64,000 bases of DNA from Clostridium aceticum. GTDB lineage: Bacteria > Bacillota > Clostridia > Peptostreptococcales > Natronincolaceae. Position numbers and translations under genes: made by a program. The stretch covers positions 1,107,418 through 1,171,417 of the forward strand of contig NZ_CP009687.1 of assembly GCF_001042715.1 (NCBI RefSeq), written 5' to 3'. This document shows, piece by piece, positions 25,801 to 34,447 of this stretch; within the stretch, counting starts at the first letter, position 1; each line of letters opens with the position of its first letter. The notes below the pieces were generated by a model that saw only the letters and a program-made list of their open reading frames with translations, did no database searches and had not been told where the DNA came from.

Positions 25801-27766
25801 CCTGATAATGAAAGCTAAGGATGTTTTCTATAATAGCATCATCTAAGGATAAAGCCTTTGCCATTTTATAATGCAAGAAATTTTCCGCTGGAAGAGCAGT
25901 ATATTGTACTTCACATAAAAATTTCTCTATTTTCCTATAAGCCTCTGATTCTTTGGAAACATATTGAAGCAAGTGGCTTAAAGTATCTAAGGCAGAAATT
26001 CGGATATTCTTGTAATCGCTTTGCAAGGTTTGCATTATATAATTTACTACAGTATCTAAGGCAGGTGTATGGGGGTCTAAAGGAATATATTTTAGTACTT
26101 CCATTAAAACAATCTTTACTTCTTCTTCATACTGTTCTAAATCATCATAGTATTTTAGCAGTACGCTTCGATATTCTTCTATCTGTTGTTGTGAAGATTT
26201 ATTAAATAAAGAAGCTGCTAAAATGCCTATGTTATACCTTACCCATCTGCGGTGTAGAGGAATAACCTTATGATTAGGATATAGTAGAAGCTTTATATAT
26301 TGATCTAAAATTTCACTACTGGTTATCTCAGGTTTTACCAGGGATAATCCTTCAGGAATTTCTTTGCGATAATTCTCATCAAAGATCGTAATCATAGCAC
26401 CTATAATAGAGGCACATTGTTTACGGATATCCTCCTCAGGATGTGTCAACTTCTCATATAAAAATTTCATAGCAATAATTTTTTGTTTTTGAGTTAAATA
26501 GGTAGAATATTCTTGAAAGATGTCTAAATACTCCCTGATTACTTTGGCATCTTGTTCGGCTCTAGCAACTTCTATAATCTCATTTAAGGAGGTTTCATCC
26601 CGTAGTTTATACATTAAGTTGATATTATGACGGATGGCAATATACTTTAAATGATTTGAAATCTTTTTACCCTGCATAATAGGATAGTGTTTTTTCTCTT
26701 CGCTTAAGTCATCTTGTATCACTACAAGAGGATCAACATTGATACCCATATCCATCAATGCATCTTCAAAATCCTTCAACTTCATATAAACCCGATGATA
26801 TCTTTTTTCTTTAGCTTCGTCCACTTGGTCTAGTTTATTTAGTATGGTTTCAAAAGCGTCCTTCAGACTAATCATTTGCATTTCCTGAAGACCATTTTCA
26901 GCAGTCATGTTTTTTATTCTGAAATCACTGTAAATTAAAAGGAGAGACTCGATGGATAAATTCTCTAATTCTAAGTCCCACACAGAATGATTTAATGCAA
27001 TATGCCCGATATAGGGTATGTTATGATTTTTAAACCATTGGTCTGTATAATAATAGTGAAGATAGGCCACTCGCTTAGACTCAGAGCTTCTACATCCGAA
27101 TTTACCTATATCGTGCCCTGCTGCTGCACCTGAAACCCTGCCTAAATCTAAAGGAACCTCCTTATTAAGCAATTGTTTAGCAATAAATACAGAAAGATAA
27201 TGAACCCCGCATATATGGGCTAACGTATTGTGACCAACAACTTCATAATTTAACTTCATCATTTCATAAATGTATTCATCATGGAAAGCGTGAAGAAATG
27301 CATGATACTCATGAAGATTCATTAAAGGGTCTTCTTCTGCTTTAGTCAGTAGGTTTAAAGGAAACTTACTTTCAAAAGTACCGTGATCAAACAATTTTTC
27401 ATATTGTGAAATTACCCTTAATGCTTTAAGATATAAATAACAGCCTTCATTTAGTTTTGTGTTTAATGTGATTTCTACAGAGTCGGGAAATGAAAGGCTA
27501 AGGGAGAATTGATAAATGTAATGAAGAGGATGAGACGGTGAGTTGTCTCCCCATAAAGCTTGAAGCATATCTTTACATAATTCAAATACTGCAGCACAGG
27601 TATAGTTATTTTCTACTAACATTGCTTCAAGATTATGAATAAAATTAGGATTTTCAAGATGTTTTTTTATTAATTCCTTTTTTATTGGGTGTTCTTCTAA
27701 AAAGTCTTTGTCTAGTAGTATTGTGCATAATTCACTATATACCTTTTGACTTTGCAGTGTATTCAT
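22862..27766 (-). CDS. Giant multidomain protein: HD domain, helical repeats, NadD-like adenylyltransferase, PRTase-like domain
   Basis: This is about 1634 residues from the ATG with first base 27766, preceded by AGGGGGAGG. Residues 170-290 contain an HD-type metal phosphohydrolase region (GHDIGKFG near 216, later HIALNHS). About 380-910 is alpha-helical, HEAT-like. About 920-1110 is a nucleotidyltransferase of the NadD/PPAT superfamily with FFPGSFDPFTLGH and ISSTQIRNYI. About 1125-1300 is weakly acetyltransferase-like. About 1300-1560 resembles a phosphoribosyltransferase with a VILVDDLLNKGYRM PRPP loop near 1439. The stop lies four bases before the start of the LDH-like gene, so the three genes form one operon. 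A role in NAD or nucleotide metabolism or signalling is inferred; no characterised homologue is known to me. Confidence 0.8.
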   Translation of the reverse strand: MNTLQSQKVYSELCTILLDKDFLEEHPIKKELIKKHLENPNFIHNLEAMLVENNYTCAAVFELCKDMLQALWGDNSPSHPLHYIYQFSLSLSFPDSVEITLNTKLNEGCYLYLKALRVISQYEKLFDHGTFESKFPLNLLTKAEEDPLMNLHEYHAFLHAFHDEYIYEMMKLNYEVVGHNTLAHICGVHYLSVFIAKQLLNKEVPLDLGRVSGAAAGHDIGKFGCRSSESKRVAYLHYYYTDQWFKNHNIPYIGHIALNHSVWDLELENLSIESLLLIYSDFRIKNMTAENGLQEMQMISLKDAFETILNKLDQVDEAKEKRYHRVYMKLKDFEDALMDMGINVDPLVVIQDDLSEEKKHYPIMQGKKISNHLKYIAIRHNINLMYKLRDETSLNEIIEVARAEQDAKVIREYLDIFQEYSTYLTQKQKIIAMKFLYEKLTHPEEDIRKQCASIIGAMITIFDENYRKEIPEGLSLVKPEITSSEILDQYIKLLLYPNHKVIPLHRRWVRYNIGILAASLFNKSSQQQIEEYRSVLLKYYDDLEQYEEEVKIVLMEVLKYIPLDPHTPALDTVVNYIMQTLQSDYKNIRISALDTLSHLLQYVSKESEAYRKIEKFLCEVQYTALPAENFLHYKMAKALSLDDAIIENILSFHYQDISKISDMFLDNLKTETSWIIKKFHVELLMEYTLKDAIIDKFYIAMHFCNLLKVSAVETVRCEAGEALVKVFHHLPMEQRNDIAVELLRTLEIEGAQFTKYIPSFLGQIIIYLKPVELDEIIEDVIEKIKHADTQINSLLLKTIGVFITNYPKYKETFKENQEIYEQRLSKLLGILLNGLVHHNLQIKQVSFSVIGKDVFGTDTLTLEEKYYIFQLVAKKILTLLTDAEESELLFLTNSAGLNHIYRFIADYRFLYKDIEIKTSNKVAFFPGSFDPFTLGHKEIAKAIRDLGFEVYLAVDEFSWSKRTQPSMIRKNIIHMSIADEMNMYIYPEDFPVNLANPEDLHRLKTSFYPSDVYMVVGSDVILNASAYKNPTVEGNITTFPHIIFERRSEDLGDEKVLDLEKSLENIQQPVIKLNLPPQYEDISSTQIRNYIDENRDISNLIDPLSQKYIYSNNLYRREPQYKSLIQTVSIDIDVRHNFNYELINTLASGFHKNYQRAFSSIEKIGQQPNSHIVLIRDVKENGKILAYSLFHWIPSDLIYQEFKDSRISQCIREGYTGRIILIDGIFVRQDAKQDDLYEIILSETMAYCLKNDYGYGIFANKIENPTSPELLEVLKLSGFQELPCPQGSPPVLTVNMINPCTLSLDIQTLIKEPFRSNEHVKSIVAATRKRLQRALVNLYPGHLLLSLDRDLVEEALVKKICRENEVPPVPLQPRKLGPSMCVPFGNILNRAIVPNTVTKTLHTEKMFNPDIREFTVGPFPYYLDLVKQARMIHSFNRPVILVDDLLNKGYRMRVLDPILKKENIQVKKIIVGMLSGRGKELMEIQNRSADSPYFIPKLRLWFNEALLYPFIGGDTLWRGVYPKKNILPSINLILPYTSLTFIKEANDTDLYNFSLICIKNALDILKVLEITYQKINERKLTLSLLGEVFLYPRSPDLGKNMYYDFNINPSTHLEKDLELLKRLEYSFTTSYRGR

Positions 27767-27938
27767 AGACCTCCCCCTCACGATAGGATATTTATTAATA
27801 ATTATATCCCATTCTTCTAGGGAATAAAGATAAATTTAAATTTTTTATGAAAAAAGCAGTAACATGTTGCTTGTCTAAAAAACTAGGAATAAAAAATTTA
27901 GATTTGTAATAAAAATGAAAAAGTAGGGAGGTGAAGTC

Positions 27939-28844
27939 GTGTTAGCGCAAATTTTATCACTATGTATTGCTACCACTATGTTAACACCAACAGTTGCAGA
28001 CACAGTAGAAAATTATTCTATAGAAATGGAGGAGGATATCGTCATTCAAGAGGAATATGACTTTATAGCACCAGAAGATGTGTTGGAAGAAATACTTGAA
28101 GAAGTACTAGAGGAAGCAGAAAAAGAGGTCATAGAAGTAGAAATAGAAGTGTTAGAGGATATAGAAATAGAAGTAGAGAAAGAAAAAATAGACTATAAAG
28201 TAGTCCTTAAAGAAATAGGATATTATAAGAAAGATTATGGCAACGAAGAAATTAATATGAGGAACGCTGTTTTGCGTTTTCAAAGTGAACATAATCTTAC
28301 AGTAGATGGGATTTTTGGTGAAATATCTTATAAAGCTCTAGAAAAAAGGCTCGAGGATGAAAATTATCAATATTCTGATATTATTACTACTCCTCCCACC
28401 AATAAGGAGTGGATAGCCATTAACAAAACCAAAAGAATTCTCACCTATTATAAAGGGGATCAGGTAATTAAAAAATATCCTATTGCCCAAGGAAGAGACT
28501 CCTCCTATACGCCAGAAGGAAAATATACTATTGTTAACAAAATAGTAAACCCAAGGTGGGGAGGTGCTGGAATAGCCGCTCCAGTGGCAGGAGGTTCTCC
28601 TAACAATCCCTTAGGCTATCGATGGATGGGTTTAAACCTAAAAGGGGGAGGCTCCTATGGAATTCATGGCAACAACCAGCCAAAATCCATAGGTACAAAT
28701 GCTTCCTTAGGATGTGTTCGAATGATTAACTCAGATGTAGCAGAGTTATTCGAGATGGTAAAACTCCATACACCTGTATGGATAGGCACCCACGAGCAGT
28801 TGAAGGAGTGGGGAGTACATAATAAGAATTATTTGAATGAGTAG
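27939..28844 (+). CDS. Secreted L,D-transpeptidase (YkuD) with peptidoglycan-binding domain
   Basis: This 301-residue protein starts at GTG 27939 behind GGGAGGTG. Residues 1-22 form a short hydrophobic signal (LAQILSLCIATTMLTPTVA). Residues 27-85 are a strikingly acidic Glu/Val/Ile stretch. About 88-145 is a peptidoglycan-binding domain (NAVLRFQSEHNLTVDGIFGE). From about 165 a YkuD catalytic domain ends in GIHGNNQ...NASLGCVRM, with the catalytic His and Cys of the HX(n)SXGC(I/V)R motif. It cross-links peptide stems in the cell wall or attaches proteins. The gene is divergent from the giant protein operon. Confidence 0.93.
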   Translation: MLAQILSLCIATTMLTPTVADTVENYSIEMEEDIVIQEEYDFIAPEDVLEEILEEVLEEAEKEVIEVEIEVLEDIEIEVEKEKIDYKVVLKEIGYYKKDYGNEEINMRNAVLRFQSEHNLTVDGIFGEISYKALEKRLEDENYQYSDIITTPPTNKEWIAINKTKRILTYYKGDQVIKKYPIAQGRDSSYTPEGKYTIVNKIVNPRWGGAGIAAPVAGGSPNNPLGYRWMGLNLKGGGSYGIHGNNQPKSIGTNASLGCVRMINSDVAELFEMVKLHTPVWIGTHEQLKEWGVHNKNYLNE

Positions 28845-28972
28845 TGTGTAAGTGCAATAATATTCTTAAGTTTTTGTTTTATGGTTTATTTTAAGGTAAT
28901 CGGATTTGTGTAAATGCGATTGCCACTTAGGGATTTGAACTACTCAATCACTCTGCATAGCGGTGTAGGGTG

Positions 28973-29032
28973 ATTATAGTATAATAAAAACCACCTGCAA
29001 TCATTGCAGAGTGGTTTTTATTATACTATAAT
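28973..29032. terminator. Large hairpin, probable terminator of the L,D-transpeptidase gene
   Basis: Two 22-base arms (28973-28994 and 29011-29032) are perfectly complementary and contain TATAATAAAAACCAC and its complement. They continue into a second 6-bp stem (CTGCAA/TTGCAG) around a TCA loop, with one unpaired A. The right arm holds TTTTTATTATA. It is much longer than a usual terminator. Confidence 0.65.
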
Positions 29033-29215
29033 CTATTGCCTAATAAATAAAAACAAGTTTCAAGTCTTTATAGGTAATTATATACTTAGCATTTTACCGC
29101 TAACTTTAAAAAAGTAAGGAATTTTTTAAAATACAAAAAATTCAGAATAAATGAAATTTTGTTATATCTATAATTTATTCTTTAAAACAATAACAATAAA
29201 AAGGAGAATTGGATA

Positions 29216-29380
29216 ATGAAAAAATTTCCAGAAGAAAATTGTTTTTTTTTAGAAAAATTATTGAGATATTACCTTAAAAACGGAAGACAATGTTCTGATG
29301 AAATGACACTGAAAGAATTGCTTGATTCTTATGGAAAATCTATGAAAACTTCAAAATCAAAAAGTCGCAACGCTCAATAA
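29216..29380 (+). CDS. Small hypothetical protein (54 aa)
   Basis: A short ORF starts at ATG 29216, ten bases after an AAGGAGA site, and encodes 54 residues beginning MKKFPEENCFFLEKLLRYYL and ending in a Lys/Ser/Arg-rich tail. It is not recognised as a known family. The good ribosome binding site and amphipathic composition argue for a real gene. It lies 116 bases ahead of cas6 on the same strand, though a link to CRISPR is not shown. Confidence 0.5.
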   Translation: MKKFPEENCFFLEKLLRYYLKNGRQCSDEMTLKELLDSYGKSMKTSKSKSRNAQ

Positions 29381-29496
29381 TATGTAAAATTTTACATAAA
29401 TTCCAATTATATAGCAGGAATTTATGATTGTATGTAGAAAATTGTAATATACATAGGCAGAAAGTCCTATGTGCATATGAAAGGTTGTGAATCTAT

Positions 29497-30282
29497 TTGC
29501 TACTAAAAATAAAGATGGAGCCTATAGCTAATCATCAAGTGATACTTCCTATTGATTATAACCATATTATTCAAGGCTTTATTTATGATTGTTTGAATAA
29601 AGACTTATCACAGTTTCTTCACGAAAAAGGTTTTAAATATCATTCGCGTTCCTTTAAAATGTTTACCTTTTCAAGACTAATGGGGGAGTATAAGCTTAAT
29701 AAAGACAGGGGACAAATAGTTTTTACTGGACCGATGTATTTAGTAATAACCTCGCCAGTTAAGGGGTTCTTTAACTCACTAGCTCATACTTTTCTCATAG
29801 GAAATATAGTGCGATTGGGAAATAACAATTTAAAAATCACTTCCCTTGAGGGTGAGCATATAGATGTTGAAAGTGAGGAAATTATCGTACGAACCTTATC
29901 TCCTATTGTGGTATATAGTACCCTTCTGCGCCCGGACAATAGAAAATATACCTGTTACTTTCAACCGGGAGATCCTGATTATAACCGACTAATTACAGAA
30001 AATCTCAAGAAAAAATACATCTCCTTTTTAAAAACAGAGCCTCCTCAAGGGAGTATTACTGTCAAAACTCTATCTCCATGTAAACAGGTAATCGTTAATT
30101 ATAAAAAAACAATTATAAAGGGCTATACAGGAAAAATTAAAATTACAGGACCAAGGGAACTACTTAAAATCGCTTTAGAAGCAGGATGTGGAAGTAAGAA
30201 TGCACAGGGCTTTGGCTTAATTCAGCTAAAAGAACAAAGTAATACACTATTTTTTAAGGACCTATTATTTAAATCCATATAA
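29497..30282 (+). CDS. cas6: CRISPR-associated endoribonuclease Cas6
   Basis: This 261-residue protein has a RAMP-type start (LLKIKMEPIANHQVILPIDYN) and the C-terminal glycine-rich loop GCGSKNAQGFGLIQL that defines Cas6. The family cuts pre-crRNA within the repeats, and the array at 38939 is its substrate. The start is a TTG at 29497 with a distant AAGG site; the next in-frame ATG at 29515 would delete the first beta strand. It is first in the type I-B cas cluster but is separated from cas8b by a 223-base gap holding a MITE-like repeat. Confidence 0.92.
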   Translation: MLLKIKMEPIANHQVILPIDYNHIIQGFIYDCLNKDLSQFLHEKGFKYHSRSFKMFTFSRLMGEYKLNKDRGQIVFTGPMYLVITSPVKGFFNSLAHTFLIGNIVRLGNNNLKITSLEGEHIDVESEEIIVRTLSPIVVYSTLLRPDNRKYTCYFQPGDPDYNRLITENLKKKYISFLKTEPPQGSITVKTLSPCKQVIVNYKKTIIKGYTGKIKITGPRELLKIALEAGCGSKNAQGFGLIQLKEQSNTLFFKDLLFKSI

Positions 30283-30294
30283 AATATTATTAAC

Positions 30295-30472
30295 GTTAAC
30301 TTAAACTATAATTTGTAATCCTGAGGGGAGCAAAGCGAAGTCGAAGGATCTTAGAACCAGAAGGAGTACATCGAAAAAACTTTTTACAGTCTAATTTAGG
30401 CACAACAAGATTCTTTGATATGATTTGGATGACAGCTTCAGGTAGTTTTGAAAATAACTTGCTTAAGTTAAC
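30295..30472. repeat. MITE-like inverted-repeat element between cas6 and cas8b
   Basis: The left end GTTAACTTAA (30295-30304) is inverted at the right end as TTAAGTTAAC (30463-30472). Further in, CCTGAGG near 30323 is mirrored by CTTCAGG near 30436. The centre holds GAGGGGAGCAAAGCGAAGTC, and GGATGACAG lies near 30427; both resemble a dispersed non-coding repeat often seen in clostridial genomes. A related right end occurs at 52688-52740. No coding sequence is present. Confidence 0.55.
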
Positions 30473-30505
30473 TCCTATGTAATTATAAGGAAAGGGGGTA
30501 AAAAG

Positions 30506-32572
30506 ATGAATTTAAATCAAGTGACAGCCAGTATAGGAAGAGCCTTTGCTCAAGAACAAGAGATTTTAGATCCTTTATTAAAGCAGCCTAAGAAATTAAA
30601 GTCTGATGAAGCAGGCTTTGTGGTCAAATTAGTATTTGATATGTCCAAAGACAGAATCAATTTTAGACTATTCACAAGGCTTACAGAAAATTCTTCTAAA
30701 GAATATCGTTATTTTGGTAATAATTCTGCTGCAGGTTTTCAGTATTACATTGTGCGAGAATCAACCGGTCTTCATTATATTTTGACCTCTGCCTTCAGTG
30801 ATTTATATCAAATTTTGCTTAAGCATAAGAATCAAGAAAAGACAATTGGAAACTTACTAAAACAGCTATCAGATAAAGGATTAATTACTCTAGCTAATAA
30901 AAAGGGTCAGGGGCAGATAAACTTAAACAAGTTATTTATAGAGGGTCAGAAGGAAATCAAACTAGACCATGCAAAAAAAAAGATTATACTTGGTGATAAT
31001 GAATACAGTTATGAAGGGTTTATTCGTTACTTAATAAATGAAGAAAACCGCAAGAATAAGATGGTTTTGGTTGTGCCTACTATTATTGATGAAAGTGGAA
31101 ATGAAGTCGTTCTATCTCAGCATTCAGATTATGAAGAAATAGTGGTGAAAGAAAATAATCTTGGGGACGATGGAGAAGAGAAGGAACAGAAGGTTAATGG
31201 AATAGAACGAATATGTCACCTATGTGGAAGCAAACGTAAAGATGTGTTGAGCAGCTATAGTGCAAAATTTAGTAGAAGTGGTATCAATAAAGTATTTACT
31301 ACGACCACCATTAACACATCTTCCTTTAATAAGAAGTACAGCTGTGACGACAGCTACGGCATATGCAAAACCTGTTATAAACACTTGTTGGCTGGTGAAA
31401 AAATTATTAGCAGTAAATTTAATTCAAGAATTGCCAATGAAAATGTTTTTATTATTCCGGAGGGATTAACAACAGATTTTAACTATGAGCGAGTTCAGGA
31501 AATTCACAAGGATATTGACATGGCCTTTCATCCCCAAAAAGCACTGAAATGGTTGAAGGGGTTAGATTATGCTTATCGGCAAAAAGTAAAAGGCTATAGT
31601 GCTAATATGGTTTTCTATAGAAGCGATGGAACTTCTCTTTCAATATTACAAACCATTGAAGAAATTCCAGTCATACGATTGGTCAATGTAGCTGATGTTA
31701 TTGATGAAAATAGAGAAAAGTTAGAAGGACATGTTCATCATTTTACTTTAGGAAACATCTATTCTCTTGTTCCTGTAAGAACTAATAAATCAGGAGATCA
31801 ACTGGATATAAAACGAGTGATATCTCTATATGATGCAATTCTATCAGGCTACATGATTGATGCTAAAACTATTTTCAAATATTTTACAGAGGCTTTAGAT
31901 AAGGGAACAAAGCAGCTAGAAAAAGCAAGAATAGATAATTACAACAATATGGGCTTAGATTATTATAAGAATAAATTTAATGAGAGTTCTGTAGACTTTT
32001 TCATTAGAAATATTTCTATAGGTTATCTTCTACTATTACAATCCATTCAAGAACTGGGGCTTGTTTCAAAAACAATTTTTACCGGAGAGGTGAAGGGAAC
32101 AATGGATAAACTGATAACAGCATCAGAAAAAATTAATACAGCAATAGAAGAGGTAGAAGCTTTCTTAGATCGACAGCAATTTTCAAGGGAGGCAAAAGCT
32201 TTATTTTACCTGGGAACTCTAATTAACAGGGTGGCTTTAGCTCAGTACCACAAAGGACATAAAAAGAAACCCATCTTGAAAAAGATTCAGTTTCAAGGGA
32301 TGAACATGCGAGAAGTTTTAAGACTTTATTATGATGTAATAGAAAAACTGATTCAGTATGAAAGGCTAGACCTATATGCAGAGGCCTTAGATAATCGGTT
32401 CCATCTTTATTATGATGGTGCAATGAATGATTACTGGAGCTTGGATGAACATGCTAATGTTTTTTATATTATGTCTGGTTATAGCTACTTAGCTGGCAAA
32501 TGGGAAGGCAGCAAAGATGAATTGAATTCAGAGGATACAGATATTGATAATGAAGAGGGGGAAGAAGAATGA
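30506..32572 (+). CDS. cas8b: Type I-B Cascade large subunit Cas8b (Csh1/TM1802 type)
   Basis: This is a 688-residue protein. A zinc-finger-like region near residues 236-300 carries ICHLCGSKRKDV and later CDDSYGICKTCYKHL, as in Cas8b/Csh1 proteins. The C-terminus is acidic (DTDIDNEEGEEE). The family is the large Cascade subunit that recognises the PAM and recruits Cas3. The ATG at 30506 follows GGAAAGGGGG. Its stop overlaps the cas7 ATG by four bases. Sequence conservation of Cas8 is low, so placement in I-B rests on the finger motif plus the flanking cas7, cas5 and cas3 genes. Confidence 0.88.
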   Translation: MNLNQVTASIGRAFAQEQEILDPLLKQPKKLKSDEAGFVVKLVFDMSKDRINFRLFTRLTENSSKEYRYFGNNSAAGFQYYIVRESTGLHYILTSAFSDLYQILLKHKNQEKTIGNLLKQLSDKGLITLANKKGQGQINLNKLFIEGQKEIKLDHAKKKIILGDNEYSYEGFIRYLINEENRKNKMVLVVPTIIDESGNEVVLSQHSDYEEIVVKENNLGDDGEEKEQKVNGIERICHLCGSKRKDVLSSYSAKFSRSGINKVFTTTTINTSSFNKKYSCDDSYGICKTCYKHLLAGEKIISSKFNSRIANENVFIIPEGLTTDFNYERVQEIHKDIDMAFHPQKALKWLKGLDYAYRQKVKGYSANMVFYRSDGTSLSILQTIEEIPVIRLVNVADVIDENREKLEGHVHHFTLGNIYSLVPVRTNKSGDQLDIKRVISLYDAILSGYMIDAKTIFKYFTEALDKGTKQLEKARIDNYNNMGLDYYKNKFNESSVDFFIRNISIGYLLLLQSIQELGLVSKTIFTGEVKGTMDKLITASEKINTAIEEVEAFLDRQQFSREAKALFYLGTLINRVALAQYHKGHKKKPILKKIQFQGMNMREVLRLYYDVIEKLIQYERLDLYAEALDNRFHLYYDGAMNDYWSLDEHANVFYIMSGYSYLAGKWEGSKDELNSEDTDIDNEEGEEE

Positions 32573-33636
32573 CTATCAATCAGAACAGTGATTTTTTATT
32601 TGGTTTTCAAGCAACCCTTACGAATCCTAATGGAGATCCAGATCAAGAGAATAAGCCCAGAATGGATTACGAAACGAATACTCTTTTGGTAAGTGATGCC
32701 AGAAGAAAAAGGGATATAAGGGATTTTTTAAAAAAGAAGGGACAGCAAATATTTGTCGATACTATCGCCGATACAAAAGTAACTATGGATACTATGTTTC
32801 AGTATATAAAAGATAGCTACTTAGAGGATGAAAAAAAAATAAAAGCATTATTCTCTAAAAATGAAGTTTTACAAGAAAAGTGGAAGCATTTTTTTGGTGA
32901 AACAGATGATTATAAAAATACCTATCTTGAGAAAGAAAAAGTAAGTAAAAGTAGGAAGGAAGAAAAAGATGCCATTAAACAATTTAATAATCTGTTTATT
33001 ACAGAAATTATTAAGGATGCTTTAATTGATATTCGGCTTTTTGGAAGTGCCATGGCGGTAGATGGCATCAGTAAAACCTTTACAGGCCCCGTACAGTTGA
33101 CCTGGGGATATTCACTACATCCCGTCGAATTATTGAAATCCAATACTATTGTTACTATTATGAATGATGATAGTTCTACGTTTGGTAAAAAGCCAAAGGT
33201 TTATTATAGCTTAGTAGCTCATTATGGAACTATCAATAAATATAGTGGAAAACAAACGGGTATGACACTGAAGGATCGAGATATTTTTAGAAAAAGCTTG
33301 GTACAGGGAATGATGACGAATCAAACCGATAGTAAACAGGGGCAAGAACCAGTCTTCTATTTAGAAATTGTGTACAAGCCTCAATTTGATGGATACCTAG
33401 GGGATTTGAGAAGATTTATTGAAACTACATGGAAGAAGAATAAATCGATAAGAAGTCTTGAGGATGTTACGGTGGATTTCTCTCCTTTGACCAAAACCAT
33501 CGAAGAAATTAAGGATAAAGGCTATATCGAAAAGGTTATTGGTTGGATTCATCCCTATATACCAGAAAGTAGACTGCTTAATTTTCCAGAATACGAAGAG
33601 GTAGATTTGTGGGCACCGATTGATATGGAGGAATAG
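32569..33636 (+). CDS. cas7: Type I-B Cascade backbone protein Cas7 (Csh2)
   Basis: This 355-residue RAMP protein is of the Csh2 type. The N-terminal FLFGFQATLTNPNGDPDQEN is a hallmark of Cas7 in I-B systems, followed by NTLLVSDARRKRDIRDFL and the mid-protein DIRLFGSAMAV...FTGPVQLTWGYSLHP. Multiple copies coat the crRNA in Cascade. The start overlaps the cas8b stop, and cas5 begins two bases after its own stop, indicating translational coupling. Confidence 0.95.
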   Translation: MTINQNSDFLFGFQATLTNPNGDPDQENKPRMDYETNTLLVSDARRKRDIRDFLKKKGQQIFVDTIADTKVTMDTMFQYIKDSYLEDEKKIKALFSKNEVLQEKWKHFFGETDDYKNTYLEKEKVSKSRKEEKDAIKQFNNLFITEIIKDALIDIRLFGSAMAVDGISKTFTGPVQLTWGYSLHPVELLKSNTIVTIMNDDSSTFGKKPKVYYSLVAHYGTINKYSGKQTGMTLKDRDIFRKSLVQGMMTNQTDSKQGQEPVFYLEIVYKPQFDGYLGDLRRFIETTWKKNKSIRSLEDVTVDFSPLTKTIEEIKDKGYIEKVIGWIHPYIPESRLLNFPEYEEVDLWAPIDMEE

Positions 33637-33638
33637 TA

Positions 33639-34394
33639 ATGAAAATCGTTTCCTTTAAATTAAAAGGCAAGATGGCTCATTTCAGGAAAGTTTATTCTAA
33701 TTCCTCTGCCCTCTCTTATTTTATTCCACCACGTACTACAGTAGTAGGTATAATAGCAGGATTACTGGGGTATGAGCGAGACACCTATTATGATGTCTTC
33801 AACCGAGAGGAATGTAAGATTGCTGTAGGAATTAATCAGCCCGTTAAAAAAACAATGCAAACGCTTAATTACTTAATGATAAAAAAACAGACAGACTTTA
33901 ATGGATCTATGGAACATCATAGCCAAACTCCTACGGAGTTGGTGATTCCTCAAAATATTCGAACAGGATTCTTAGAGTACCAGATATGGGTAAGTCATCA
34001 TCAAAAAGAAATTTTAGATCAATTGGAGCAGCGGGTAGGAGATCATTTAACCTATCAATCTTCTGGAATCAGTTTAGCATTAGGATCGGCATTTAGCTTA
34101 GGCTGGCTTGAATATGCGGGAACTCATGAGGGAATACAAAAAAGCGATCAGGAGCCTATTCATGTAGGCACTGCCATCCCCCTTAAGCAGGTAGCGGATC
34201 TGGTTGTGGAGGAAATGAAGGAGGGATATAAAATAATAAAAGAAGAAGTTCCATTAGAGTTTAATGATGAAAGACAAATAACCCAGGACGGTTTAGGGCA
34301 AATGGTGGTCAGTCTTTCAAGTAGTCCTATTCGTGCCAGAGCGAAAGAATATATTCAGTTGAAGGATCAAACCAATATTATATGGATGGAATAG
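33639..34394 (+). CDS. cas5: Type I-B Cascade protein Cas5
   Basis: This is a 251-residue RAMP protein with the Cas5 N-terminal pattern KIVSFKLKGKMAHFRKVYSN...SYFIPPRTTVVGIIAGLLG (residues 2-45). It caps the 5' handle of crRNA in Cascade. The ATG at 33639 follows a GGAGG site contained in the end of cas7. A weak 7-bp stem-loop with arms TAGAAGC and GCTTCTA lies between its stop and cas3. Confidence 0.94.
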   Translation: MKIVSFKLKGKMAHFRKVYSNSSALSYFIPPRTTVVGIIAGLLGYERDTYYDVFNREECKIAVGINQPVKKTMQTLNYLMIKKQTDFNGSMEHHSQTPTELVIPQNIRTGFLEYQIWVSHHQKEILDQLEQRVGDHLTYQSSGISLALGSAFSLGWLEYAGTHEGIQKSDQEPIHVGTAIPLKQVADLVVEEMKEGYKIIKEEVPLEFNDERQITQDGLGQMVVSLSSSPIRARAKEYIQLKDQTNIIWME

Positions 34395-34447
34395 AAGCGT
34401 CGAAGCTCTTGGTTTGATGCTTCTATTCACAAAGGAGGGAGCAGTAT

